DNA from: an uncultured Porphyromonadaceae bacterium | GTDB taxonomy: Bacteria; Bacteroidota; Bacteroidia; Bacteroidales; Muribaculaceae | Length of the DNA stretch: 6,272 nucleotides | Direction: 5' to 3' | NCBI GenBank assembly: GCA_900541555.1 | Contig: UQKE01000069.1 | Coordinates: 1-6,272 of the forward strand | Part shown: positions 1 to 6,008 of the stretch, piece by piece | How the letters are laid out: every line of letters starts with the position of its first letter | Numbering within the stretch: position 1 is the stretch's first letter | The notes under the pieces: model-generated | Database searches by the model: none | Told to the model about the DNA's origin: nothing | What the model saw: only the letters and a program-made list of their open reading frames with translations | Program-made: the position numbers and the translations under genes

Positions 1-15
1 GGCTACAACTTCTAA
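1..15 (+). CDS. Possible 3' end of a rightward gene (last four codons GYNF, stop)
   Basis: Reading from base 1, the plus strand gives Gly-Tyr-Asn-Phe-stop (TAA at 13-15). A C-terminal aromatic residue, usually Phe, is typical of outer-membrane beta-barrel proteins, and endings such as YNF are common in Bacteroidetes outer-membrane proteins. A strong hairpin starts 27 nt after the stop, as expected for the terminator of a rightward gene. Only four codons are visible, so both the reading frame and the protein class are inference; the stop could be a chance triplet. Confidence 0.3.
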   Translation, partial: GYNF

Positions 16-42
16 GCGGCAGGAAAGTCGCGCAAGGCGCAT

Positions 43-85
43 AAAGCGGAAAGGCTGCGGTTTCGACCGGCAGCCTTTCCGCTTT
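43..85. terminator. Strong hairpin, likely bidirectional terminator between convergent genes
   Basis: A perfect 16-bp inverted repeat (43-58 with 70-85; arms start AAAGCGG and end CCGCTTT) encloses an 11-nt loop. In plus-strand RNA the loop can form three further pairs (59-61 with 66-68) capped by UUCG, leaving G69 bulged. The arm ends give an A-run on one side and a U-run on the other in either direction, the usual design of a bidirectional intrinsic terminator, although neither side has a long U tail. It lies about 100 nt beyond the sufS stop on the minus strand and 27 nt beyond the putative rightward stop at 15. Confidence 0.7.
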
Positions 86-96
86 GCTATTTCCCC

Positions 97-114
97 TGTA
101 GCGGAAACGCTGCA
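97..114 (+). other. Small GAAA-tetraloop hairpin in the sufS 3' intergenic region
   Basis: Bases 97-103 (TGTAGCG) pair with 108-114 (CGCTGCA) with one G-U wobble, closing a GAAA loop of the GNRA type in plus-strand RNA. In minus-strand RNA the loop reads UUUC and the wobble becomes an A-C mismatch, so the plus-strand fold is better. It lies just after the larger 43-85 hairpin and could be a second part of the plus-strand 3' end, or chance. The rest of 115-185 shows no gene. Confidence 0.3.
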
Positions 115-185
115 ACGTTGATTCTTCCCCCAAAAAACGTGATTTTCCCTGAAGCTTAACTCTGCGATATCAACCGCCCAATGGA

Positions 186-1397
186 TTAAAACATTTTAGC
201 CACCTTTCCGACAGCTTCCACAAATCGGTCGACTTCGTCCTCCGTGTTGTAAACGCCAAACGAAGCCCGCACCATGCCTTCCACTCCAAAATGCGTCATC
301 AGAGGCTGGGCGCAATGGTGTCCCGTCCGGACAGCCACGCCAAGCTGATCCAACAACATGCCCATGTCGTAATGGTGGATATTGCCTACAAGAAACGAGA
401 CAACGCCGCTTTTTTCCGACGCCTCGCCATAAATTTTCATCTCGGGAATTGTTCGCAATCCTTCTTCTGCACGCGATAGCAAGCGACGCTCCCACGCGGA
501 AATGTTTTCCAAGCCGACATTCTCCATGTAGTCGATGGCTTCGCCAAAAGCGGCAATGCCGACAAAGTCCGGAGTACCCGCCTCAAACTTATACGGCAAG
601 TCGGCAAAAGTCGTTTTCTCAAACGACACATGGCCGATCATCTCCCCGCCTCCCTGATAAGGAGTCATGGATTCGAGCAAATGCTTTTTGCCGTAAAGCA
701 CGCCCACGCCGGTCGGGCCGTACATTTTATGCGCGGAACAAACAAAAAAATCAGCATCCATGTCGCGCACGTCCACCCGCAAGTGAGGAGCCGATTGCGC
801 CCCGTCGACAAGCACAGGCACGCCATGCCGATGCGCCTCGGCTATCATCTCTTTCACCGGATTCACCGTGCCCAGCACGTTCGACACGTGGCAAACCGCA
901 ACCATTCTCGTATTTTCCGTGAACATGTCGCGATAAATATCAAGGTTCAATTGTCCCTTTTCGTCGATGGGCACGATTCTGAGGCGGATGCGCTTGCGCT
1001 GTTGGAGCAATTGCCACGGGACGATGTTCGAATGATGCTCCATGACGGTCAATATGATTTCGTCGCCATTGCACAACTTCTCGCCAAACGACGATGCCAC
1101 CAAATTGATGGATTCCGTCGTGCCGCGCGTGAAGATAATCTCCTCCGTCGAAGCCGCATTCAAGAATCGACGCACTTTTTCGCGAGTTTGCTCTTGGCAC
1201 GCCGTAGCCTCTTGCGAAAGCAGGTGAACGCCGCGATGCACGTTGGCTTTCTTCGCATAATACATTTCTTCAATCCGACGCACGACGCAACGCGGAGTTT
1301 GCGACGTGGCCGCTGTGTCCAGATAGATAAGCGGCTTTCCGTTCACCTTACGCTCCAATATCGGATATTCCGCTCTTATTTCTTCAATGTCGAACAT
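186..1397 (-). CDS. sufS: SufS cysteine desulfurase (group II, PLP-dependent)
   Basis: This 403-residue protein is full length for SufS. SufS removes sulfur from L-cysteine, giving alanine and an enzyme-bound persulfide that feeds the SufBCD scaffold in the cytosol. Visible signatures are the PLP lysine in SAHK (Lys224), the PLP-stacking His in MEHHSN (121-122), Asp198 and Gln201 in VDGAQ, and the group II active-site motif RTGHHCAQPLM with catalytic Cys362. Also visible are EAGTPDF (272-278) and the substrate carboxylate-binding Arg in MVRASFG (Arg377). Numbering is offset by two from E. coli SufS (Lys226, Cys364, Arg379). The short loop before Cys362 marks it as SufS rather than IscS/NifS. 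The ATG at 1397 begins only 4 nt after the sufD stop, which suggests translational coupling. It is the last gene of the operon, followed by a hairpin about 100 nt downstream. No sufE or sufU partner is adjacent. Confidence 0.97.
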   Translation of the reverse strand: MFDIEEIRAEYPILERKVNGKPLIYLDTAATSQTPRCVVRRIEEMYYAKKANVHRGVHLLSQEATACQEQTREKVRRFLNAASTEEIIFTRGTTESINLVASSFGEKLCNGDEIILTVMEHHSNIVPWQLLQQRKRIRLRIVPIDEKGQLNLDIYRDMFTENTRMVAVCHVSNVLGTVNPVKEMIAEAHRHGVPVLVDGAQSAPHLRVDVRDMDADFFVCSAHKMYGPTGVGVLYGKKHLLESMTPYQGGGEMIGHVSFEKTTFADLPYKFEAGTPDFVGIAAFGEAIDYMENVGLENISAWERRLLSRAEEGLRTIPEMKIYGEASEKSGVVSFLVGNIHHYDMGMLLDQLGVAVRTGHHCAQPLMTHFGVEGMVRASFGVYNTEDEVDRFVEAVGKVAKMF

Positions 1398-1401
1398 GCT
1401 T

Positions 1402-2787
1402 TCATTTAATTTTCTGATTTCGGCAAGCCACCGCGCATTCGCGACACGAAGGCCGATCGCCGCACATCCGCGCTTCCACGAGCCGACGCAGCCGCTCCTT
1501 CAACGATTCCAACCGCACGCCGTCGATCACATCGTGCATAAACGCCTGCATCAACATCAACCGCGCTTCGCTCTCCGGAATGCCGCGCGAACGCATGTAG
1601 AACAAGGCATTGCCATCGAGTTGCCCCGTCGACGAGCCATGGCTGCACTTCACGTCGTCGCAATCGATGAGCAATTGCGGTTTCGAATACATCTTCGCAG
1701 TCGGCGAAGCGCAAATATTTTTATTGCTTTGATATGCCTCCGTTTTTTCCGCCCCCGGACACACCTTTATCAATCCGGAAAATGCGCCGACAGCCCGATC
1801 GTCCACCACATATTTGAACAATTCGTCGGTATGCCCGCCATGGGCAGAATGCGTCACGACAGCATGATTGTCGACAAGGCGGTCGCCATCGGCAATGGCC
1901 ATGCCCAGCAATCGCAGTTCCGTGTGGTCGCCGGCAAGGTCGACAACGAAATTATTGCGCGTCGCGCCATTCATCAGCGTGATGCCATCGACCATCACGT
2001 TCGATCCGCTTTCTTGGCGAAGATAGAACGACGACACCCGACGAGTCGACGCCGTGGAATCCTCTATGTCGTAGTAGTCGAACACGGCGTTTCGTCCCAC
2101 AAACACTTCCACCACTTGCGAGTTCAAGAAATCGACAGCCGCATTTTGCGTATGGTCGCACGACAAAATCCTCACTTCCGCACCGTCTTCCACCACAATC
2201 AGCATTCGCCGATTTGCCATCAACGGCATCCCGCCATTCAAAATATTCACAATTTGAATCGGCTTCTCCACGCGTGTCGACTTTGGAATGTAGACAAACA
2301 CGCCATCTTGCGAAAGCAACGTGTTGAGTGCCGTCGACGCGCACGAAAGCGAAGCAAGCTTTCCGTAATAACGAGCCACGAGGTCGGCATTTTCCTCGGC
2401 AGCAGCACGAAGCGACTTGACGATGACACCGTCGGGAAGCGTTTCTGCCGAATGCGCGCCGGCTTGGAACGCATCGTTGAGAAGGAAAAACAAGCTGGTG
2501 CTTAAATTCGGCACTTCGCAGCGAAACGCCTCTGCCAAACCGCCCCCCACGTTCAACCGATTGACGTTGATTCCGTAGTCAGGAGCAAAAAACGATTCAA
2601 GATCGGTCGCCTCATAGTCCTCATCGCCTTTTCGCGGCAACCGCGTGTCGCGCAAGGCGGCCAATGCGTCGTCGCGCAAAGCGTTGAGCGCTCCCGCCGA
2701 ATGTCCGTCGACCGCCGCACGGTTTTCCACGAACAAGTCAATATACTGTCCGGCGGCTGTGCCGGACGTTTTTTTATTTTCCGCCAC
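1402..2787 (-). CDS. sufD: SufD, Fe-S cluster assembly scaffold subunit
   Basis: This 461-residue protein belongs to the SufB/SufD family. SufD pairs with SufB on a SufC dimer and is needed for iron entry and cluster assembly. The N-terminal third (about 1-150) is a helical region with LNVGGGL and FFLLNDAF segments. The beta-helix core follows (about 155-400) with GVFVYIPKS (162-170), VEDGAEVRIL and the conserved KCSHGSSTGQLD motif. His383 in that motif corresponds to the essential His360 of E. coli SufD. The helical C-terminus contains RGIPESEARLMLMQAF, typical of the family. The tail after about residue 440 is unusual, with Cys442, 448, 451 and 455 (C-x5-C-x2-C-x3-C). The start is a GTG at 2787 inside the 3' end of sufC (14-nt overlap), chosen because AAAGGAGG lies 9 nt upstream and AENKKTSG reads as a natural N-terminus. 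sufS follows after 4 nt. Confidence 0.95.
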   Translation of the reverse strand: MAENKKTSGTAAGQYIDLFVENRAAVDGHSAGALNALRDDALAALRDTRLPRKGDEDYEATDLESFFAPDYGINVNRLNVGGGLAEAFRCEVPNLSTSLFFLLNDAFQAGAHSAETLPDGVIVKSLRAAAEENADLVARYYGKLASLSCASTALNTLLSQDGVFVYIPKSTRVEKPIQIVNILNGGMPLMANRRMLIVVEDGAEVRILSCDHTQNAAVDFLNSQVVEVFVGRNAVFDYYDIEDSTASTRRVSSFYLRQESGSNVMVDGITLMNGATRNNFVVDLAGDHTELRLLGMAIADGDRLVDNHAVVTHSAHGGHTDELFKYVVDDRAVGAFSGLIKVCPGAEKTEAYQSNKNICASPTAKMYSKPQLLIDCDDVKCSHGSSTGQLDGNALFYMRSRGIPESEARLMLMQAFMHDVIDGVRLESLKERLRRLVEARMCGDRPSCRECAVACRNQKIK

Positions 2788-3535
2788 CGTCGACTTCCTC
2801 CTTTATCCAATCATATCCGCGTTCTTCCAATTCCAAAGCCAATTCCGGACCGGCTGTTTTCACAATGCGCCCCTTGTAGAGCACATGCACGACATCCGGA
2901 CGAATGTAGTCGAGCAAACGCTGATAGTGCGTGATGACGATTGTGGCATTGTTGTCCGTGCGCAACCGGTTGACGCCCTCCGCAACGATGCGAAGCGCGT
3001 CGATGTCGAGCCCGCTGTCGGTTTCGTCGAGAATGCTCAACCGCGGTTCGAGCAACGCCATTTGATATATTTCGTTTCTCTTTTTTTCTCCGCCCGAGAA
3101 TCCCTCATTGACCGAGCGCGATGCCAATTTGTTGTCCAATTGCACAATGGCACGTTTCTCCCGCATCAATTTCAAAAAATCGCTTGCCGATAGCGGCTCT
3201 TGCCCGAAATAGCGCCGTTTGGCATTGAGTGCGGCTCGCATGAAATTGACCATCGAAACGCCCGGAATTTCCACCGGATACTGGAAACTCAAAAACAAGC
3301 CTTCATGCGAACGGTCCTCCGGCGACAATTCCAGCAAATTCTTGCCGCAAAATGCCACTTCCCCTTCCGTGACCTTATATGCGGGATGTCCCGTCAATAC
3401 AGCCGAAAGCGTGCTTTTCCCTGAGCCGTTCGGGCCCATTATGGCATGGACTTCGCCCGCCCGCACCGTCAAATCGATTCCTTTCAATATTTCCTTGCCG
3501 TCGATTTCGGCATGCAAATTCTTTATTTCAAGCAT
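2774..3535 (-). CDS. sufC: SufC, ABC-type ATPase of the SufBCD complex
   Basis: This 253-residue protein has the full length of SufC, the soluble ABC ATPase whose dimerisation on SufB-SufD drives the conformational change needed for Fe-S assembly. It has Walker A GPNGSGKST (34-42, Lys40), the Q-loop in FLSFQYP (Gln85), and the signature FSGGEKKR (146-153). Walker B and the catalytic glutamate are in LSILDETDSGLD (Asp170, Glu171), with D-loop SGLD at 174-177 and H-loop His203 in ITHYQRLLDYI. These positions equal those of E. coli SufC. The ETDSGLD form with the YIRPDVVHVLYKGRIV segment separates SufC from transporter ATPases. I chose the ATG at 3535 because MLEIKNLHAEIDG is the family N-terminus; the reading frame extends 26 codons further upstream, but into sufB. 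The gene starts 22 nt after the sufB stop and overlaps sufD by 14 nt. Confidence 0.97.
   Translation of the reverse strand: MLEIKNLHAEIDGKEILKGIDLTVRAGEVHAIMGPNGSGKSTLSAVLTGHPAYKVTEGEVAFCGKNLLELSPEDRSHEGLFLSFQYPVEIPGVSMVNFMRAALNAKRRYFGQEPLSASDFLKLMREKRAIVQLDNKLASRSVNEGFSGGEKKRNEIYQMALLEPRLSILDETDSGLDIDALRIVAEGVNRLRTDNNATIVITHYQRLLDYIRPDVVHVLYKGRIVKTAGPELALELEERGYDWIKEEVDGGGK
2797..2804 (-). promoter_or_regulatory. Strong Shine-Dalgarno for sufD within sufC
   Basis: On the minus strand AAAGGAGG ends 9 nt before the GTG start of sufD. It lies inside the last codons of sufC, where it encodes Lys-Glu-Glu of IKEEVDGG. The match to the anti-Shine-Dalgarno is nearly complete, which stands out because the other starts in this operon have weak or no such motif. 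It supports the GTG at 2787 and suggests that ribosomes finishing sufC re-initiate on sufD. Because the bases are also coding, some of the match may be chance. Confidence 0.65.
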
Positions 3536-3557
3536 TGTCCTATAATTTTCTATTTTC

Positions 3558-5033
3558 CTATCCGACAGAACCTTCCAATGATATTTGCAACAGTTTCTGT
3601 GCCTCCACGGCAAATTCCATCGGCAATTTGCTCATCACCTCTTTGGCATATCCGTTGACAATCAGCCCGACGGCATCTTCCGTGGAGATTCCGCGCTGAT
3701 TGCAATAAAACAATTGTTCCTCGTTGATTTTCGATGTCGTGGCTTCATGCTCCACAACCGACGAATCGTTTTGCACATCGATATACGGGAATGTGTGCGC
3801 CCCGCATGTGTCGCTCAGCAGCAGGCTGTCGCATTGCGTGTAATTCCGGCATCCTGTCGCATTTTTCGCTATTTTCACCGCACCCCGGTAGCTGTTTTGG
3901 CTATGTCCGGCCGAAATGCCCTTCGACACGATGGTGCTGCGCGTGTTTTTCCCCACATGGATCATCTTCGTGCCCGTATCGGCTTGCTGGCGGTTGTTGG
4001 TCACTGCCACCGAGTAAAATTCGCCCGTCGAGTTGTCGCCTTGCAACACGCAACTCGGATATTTCCACGTGATTGCAGAGCCGGTCTCCACCTGCGTCCA
4101 CGACAATTTCGAGAAATCGCCGCGACACAATCCGCGTTTCGTCACGAAATTATAAATGCCGCCACGACCATCCTTGTCGCCCGGATACCAATTCTGAACG
4201 GTGGAATATTTCACCTCGGCACGATCCTCCACCACGATTTCCACAATCGCCGCATGAAGCTGGTTTTCGTCGCGCATCGGAGCCGTGCAGCCTTCCAAAT
4301 ACGACACGTAGGCATCGTCGTCGGCCACAATGAGCGTACGCTCGAATTGCCCCGTTCCGGCCGCATTGATTCTGAAATAAGTCGACAATTCCATCGGGCA
4401 GCGAACGCCTTTGGGAATATAGACAAACGAACCGTCGGAGAATACGGCAGAATTAAGCGCGGCAAAAAAATTGTCGTGGCTGCTCACCACCGTTCCCAAA
4501 TACTTCCGCACCAAATCGGGATAGTCTTTCACTGCCTCTGAAATTGAACAAAAAATCACGCCCAATTCGGCAAGGCGGTCGCGATAGGTCGTTTTCACCG
4601 ACACGCTGTCCATCACAGCATCGACAGCCACCCCCGACAAGCGCATTTGCTCTTCGAGCGATATGCCCAATTTGTCGAACGTCTTACGCAATTCCGGATC
4701 GACCTCGTCCATCGACGTCGGCGATTTTTTTGTTTTCGGAGCGGCATAATAACTGATTGCTTGAAAATCGATGTCGGGAATGTCGAGATGCGCCCAACGC
4801 GGCATTTTCATCGTTTGCCAATGGCGCAATGCCTTCAACCGGAAATCAAGCAGCCATTCCGGCTCGCCTTTCACCTGCGATATGTAGCGCACCACGTCTT
4901 CGTTCAGCCCGACAGGTATCACGTGCGTGTCAATATCCGTGACAAATCCGTATTTATATTCGCCGCCGGTCACGTCGCGAATCACCTGCTCGTCCTGACG
5001 CGCCGTCGTTGCCATATCTTCGTTGCTTTTCAT
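3558..5033 (-). CDS. sufB: SufB, Fe-S cluster assembly scaffold subunit
   Basis: SufB is the subunit that receives persulfide sulfur and holds the nascent cluster in the SufBC2D complex. From the ATG at 5033 the protein has 491 residues, normal for the family. Diagnostic stretches in order are [84 protein letters not shown] (Cys249), NYTQCDSLL (Cys401), [13 protein letters not shown] (Cys410), [11 protein letters not shown] (His429, Glu430) and [10 protein letters not shown]. By alignment, Cys249, Cys401 and Glu430 match the E. coli residues Cys254, Cys405 and Glu434, which are known to matter for sulfur transfer and cluster building. The start is not certain: an in-frame GTG at 5048 and an ATG at 5015 are possible, and no strong ribosome site decides between them. 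The gene lies about 61 nt after the cvpA-like stop, and I see no consensus promoter in that gap. Confidence 0.97.
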   Translation of the reverse strand: MKSNEDMATTARQDEQVIRDVTGGEYKYGFVTDIDTHVIPVGLNEDVVRYISQVKGEPEWLLDFRLKALRHWQTMKMPRWAHLDIPDIDFQAISYYAAPKTKKSPTSMDEVDPELRKTFDKLGISLEEQMRLSGVAVDAVMDSVSVKTTYRDRLAELGVIFCSISEAVKDYPDLVRKYLGTVVSSHDNFFAALNSAVFSDGSFVYIPKGVRCPMELSTYFRINAAGTGQFERTLIVADDDAYVSYLEGCTAPMRDENQLHAAIVEIVVEDRAEVKYSTVQNWYPGDKDGRGGIYNFVTKRGLCRGDFSKLSWTQVETGSAITWKYPSCVLQGDNSTGEFYSVAVTNNRQQADTGTKMIHVGKNTRSTIVSKGISAGHSQNSYRGAVKIAKNATGCRNYTQCDSLLLSDTCGAHTFPYIDVQNDSSVVEHEATTSKINEEQLFYCNQRGISTEDAVGLIVNGYAKEVMSKLPMEFAVEAQKLLQISLEGSVG

Positions 5034-5094
5034 CACTTTTCGTTCCACTCGATTATTTCAAAACATTTCCAATCGCATTTTGTTCGATTCGCCA

Positions 5095-5601
5095 TCAAGC
5101 CAAATTCGGAAACACGTTCGCTCCCCACACAAACGGGGCTATGTCCATCACAAACTCAAACAGCAAGCCGCCGGCCAAATGCGAAGACTTGAAAATCGCG
5201 CTGTAAGGAGCAATCACATACACAAGATTCAGCACGATGCTGGTCGCAAACAAATATTCCAACACGCCAAAAACGGCACCGCCCACATGGTCTATCCCGC
5301 CAAGTTTCAGCGAAGCGGCGAAAGCTCGCAACGAACGTCCCGCAAGCCAAAAAACGCCATAAACAGGCAAAAACACTATAATATAAGCGAGAATCGTGCC
5401 GGTGTAAGGCGCGGCAAGATAATATTCCAAATCGGTATGGCGACACAACACGTCGTAAGCAATATCGCCAAACAAATGGCAAGCCACAATGCCGGCAAGC
5501 AAGCCGCAAATGCTCCCGATGCCGGCAAGCAAACCGCACCGGTAACCTATGAACGCGCCAACCGCGACCAACACCAAAATCACAATGTCGATTATTGCCA
5601 T
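5095..5601 (-). CDS. CvpA-family integral membrane protein
   Basis: This 168-residue, strongly hydrophobic protein resembles the CvpA family, inner-membrane proteins named for colicin V production but of unclear molecular role. The N-terminus MAIIDIVILVLVAVGAFIGY is the typical first segment. Likely membrane spans are about 2-20, 22-43, 66-87 and 103-131. The motif GGIDHVGGAVFGVLEY (101-116) corresponds to the conserved small-residue motif at the last span of the family. The polar stretch 45-62 and the C-terminal tail are probably outside the membrane. Residues 22-38 contain CGLLAGI twice, ten residues apart, from a near-exact DNA duplication. The ATG at 5601 lies about 20 nt after a Bacteroidetes -7 box, giving a very short leader. 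It is the first gene before sufB (61-nt gap, same strand), so co-transcription with suf is likely but not proven. No functional link between CvpA and Fe-S assembly is established. Confidence 0.85.
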   Translation of the reverse strand: MAIIDIVILVLVAVGAFIGYRCGLLAGIGSICGLLAGIVACHLFGDIAYDVLCRHTDLEYYLAAPYTGTILAYIIVFLPVYGVFWLAGRSLRAFAASLKLGGIDHVGGAVFGVLEYLFATSIVLNLVYVIAPYSAIFKSSHLAGGLLFEFVMDIAPFVWGANVFPNLA

Positions 5602-5620
5602 ACTGCTGAATAATGCGGTG

Positions 5621-5648
5621 CAAAGTTACGGATTATTTCCGTTTCCAA
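5621..5648 (-). promoter_or_regulatory. Bacteroidetes-type promoter for cvpA-like/suf operon
   Basis: On the minus strand the -7 box TAACTTTG (5628-5621) matches TAnnTTTG exactly and is followed by CACC, a common context in Bacteroidetes. A TTG (5648-5646, within TTTTTGG) lies 17 nt upstream, at the short end of the accepted 17-23 nt spacing for the -33 element. Transcription would begin near 5613-5616, leaving a leader of only about 12-15 nt before the ATG at 5601. It is the only full match I found upstream of the operon. Confidence 0.75.
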
Positions 5649-5773
5649 AAACAATCAAGAAACACCCTTTCCCGACCCCTGAAATTGTCGTGCACAGCCT
5701 TTCTGCAAACGATTTTCAATCGCGGAATAGCTATTTTTTCTTAAATTTGCCGCGTCAGGCGCAAAAAAAGGTC

Positions 5774-5815
5774 GAAAATGATTTGCATTTTCACAAATCA
5801 TACCTACATTTGCAT
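5774..5815. repeat. Interleaved inverted and direct repeats over the rightward promoter
   Basis: GAAAATG (5774-5780) and CATTTTC (5786-5792) form an inverted repeat around ATTTG. ATGATTTG (5778-5785) and CAAATCAT (5794-5801) form a second, perfect 8-bp inverted repeat with an 8-nt spacer. ATTTGCAT is also directly repeated at 5781-5788 and 5808-5815, 27 bp apart, covering the -33 and -7 elements. The symmetric sites suggest binding by a dimeric regulator, but AT-rich promoter DNA can generate such patterns by chance. Confidence 0.55.
5782..5812 (+). promoter_or_regulatory. Strong Bacteroidetes-type promoter, rightward
   Basis: TTTG (5782-5785) is followed after 19 nt by TACATTTG (5805-5812), then CATGG. 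Both boxes match the Bacteroidetes sigma-ABfr consensus (TTTG, about 19 nt, TAnnTTTG) exactly. Transcription would start near 5817-5820. It diverges from the cvpA-like promoter about 130 bp away. A second weaker -7-like match, TAAATTTG at 5742-5749, lacks a clear -33 partner. Confidence 0.75.
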
Positions 5816-5880
5816 GGACTTTTAAGGGAGACATTCAAAAAAAAATACAAACATCTCTATACTTATATAGCCGATATCTG

Positions 5881-5904
5881 TATCAATGTCAATATCAACT
5901 TCAA
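5881..5904 (+). repeat. Degenerate hexamer tandem repeat (NNTCAA, four units)
   Basis: Four adjacent six-base units read TATCAA, TGTCAA, TATCAA and CTTCAA. The array sits in the 5' half of the putative small RNA. In RNA it would be a largely unstructured, C/A/U-rich segment, which could serve as a single-stranded target or protein site. The array is short and imperfect, so it may be a simple-sequence remnant. Confidence 0.4.
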
Positions 5905-5983
5905 CCTTAATCATTTAGTCTAAATTTCCCTACGTCGTTGGCTGAAAGGAAGTATGGGAATATCGAATGGCAAGTCAAACGAC

Positions 5984-6007
5984 ACAAAAACGGTAACGGG
6001 TTTACCG
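5984..6007 (-). terminator. Possible leftward terminator hairpin
   Basis: On the minus strand a 6-bp stem CGGTAA/TTACCG (6007-6002 with 5996-5991, 5-nt loop) is followed directly by TTTTTGTG (5990-5983). This has the form of a short intrinsic terminator for transcription entering from the right. It directly abuts the rightward terminator hairpin. The stem is short with few GC pairs, so termination would be weak, and no leftward gene is visible upstream. Confidence 0.4.
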
Positions 6008-6008
6008 A

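Noticed and set aside
630..1409. Plus-strand open frame (259 codons) opposite sufS
   Set aside because: Antisense shadow of SufS; basic, His-rich composition and no family resemblance.
1387..2505. Long plus-strand open frame (372 codons) opposite sufD
   Set aside because: It is antisense to an unmistakable SufD. The product is rich in His, Arg and Gln with no recognisable domain, as expected from the reverse complement of a coding gene with balanced base composition.
3536..3613. Upstream extension of sufC by 26 codons
   Set aside because: The extension runs back into the sufB coding region, and its residues do not resemble SufC; the family N-terminus begins at the ATG at 3535.
3585..4541. 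Plus-strand open frame (318 codons) opposite sufB
   Set aside because: Antisense shadow of SufB; no promoter, ribosome site or protein motif supports it.
5742..5749. Second TAnnTTTG match (TAAATTTG) on the plus strand
   Set aside because: No TTG or TTTG lies 17-23 nt upstream, so it is not supported as a promoter.
5821..5913. Minus-strand 30-codon peptide beginning MIKVEVDIDI
   Set aside because: It is explained by the hexamer repeat on the other strand and a poly-A run read as poly-Phe; no promoter or ribosome site is visible.
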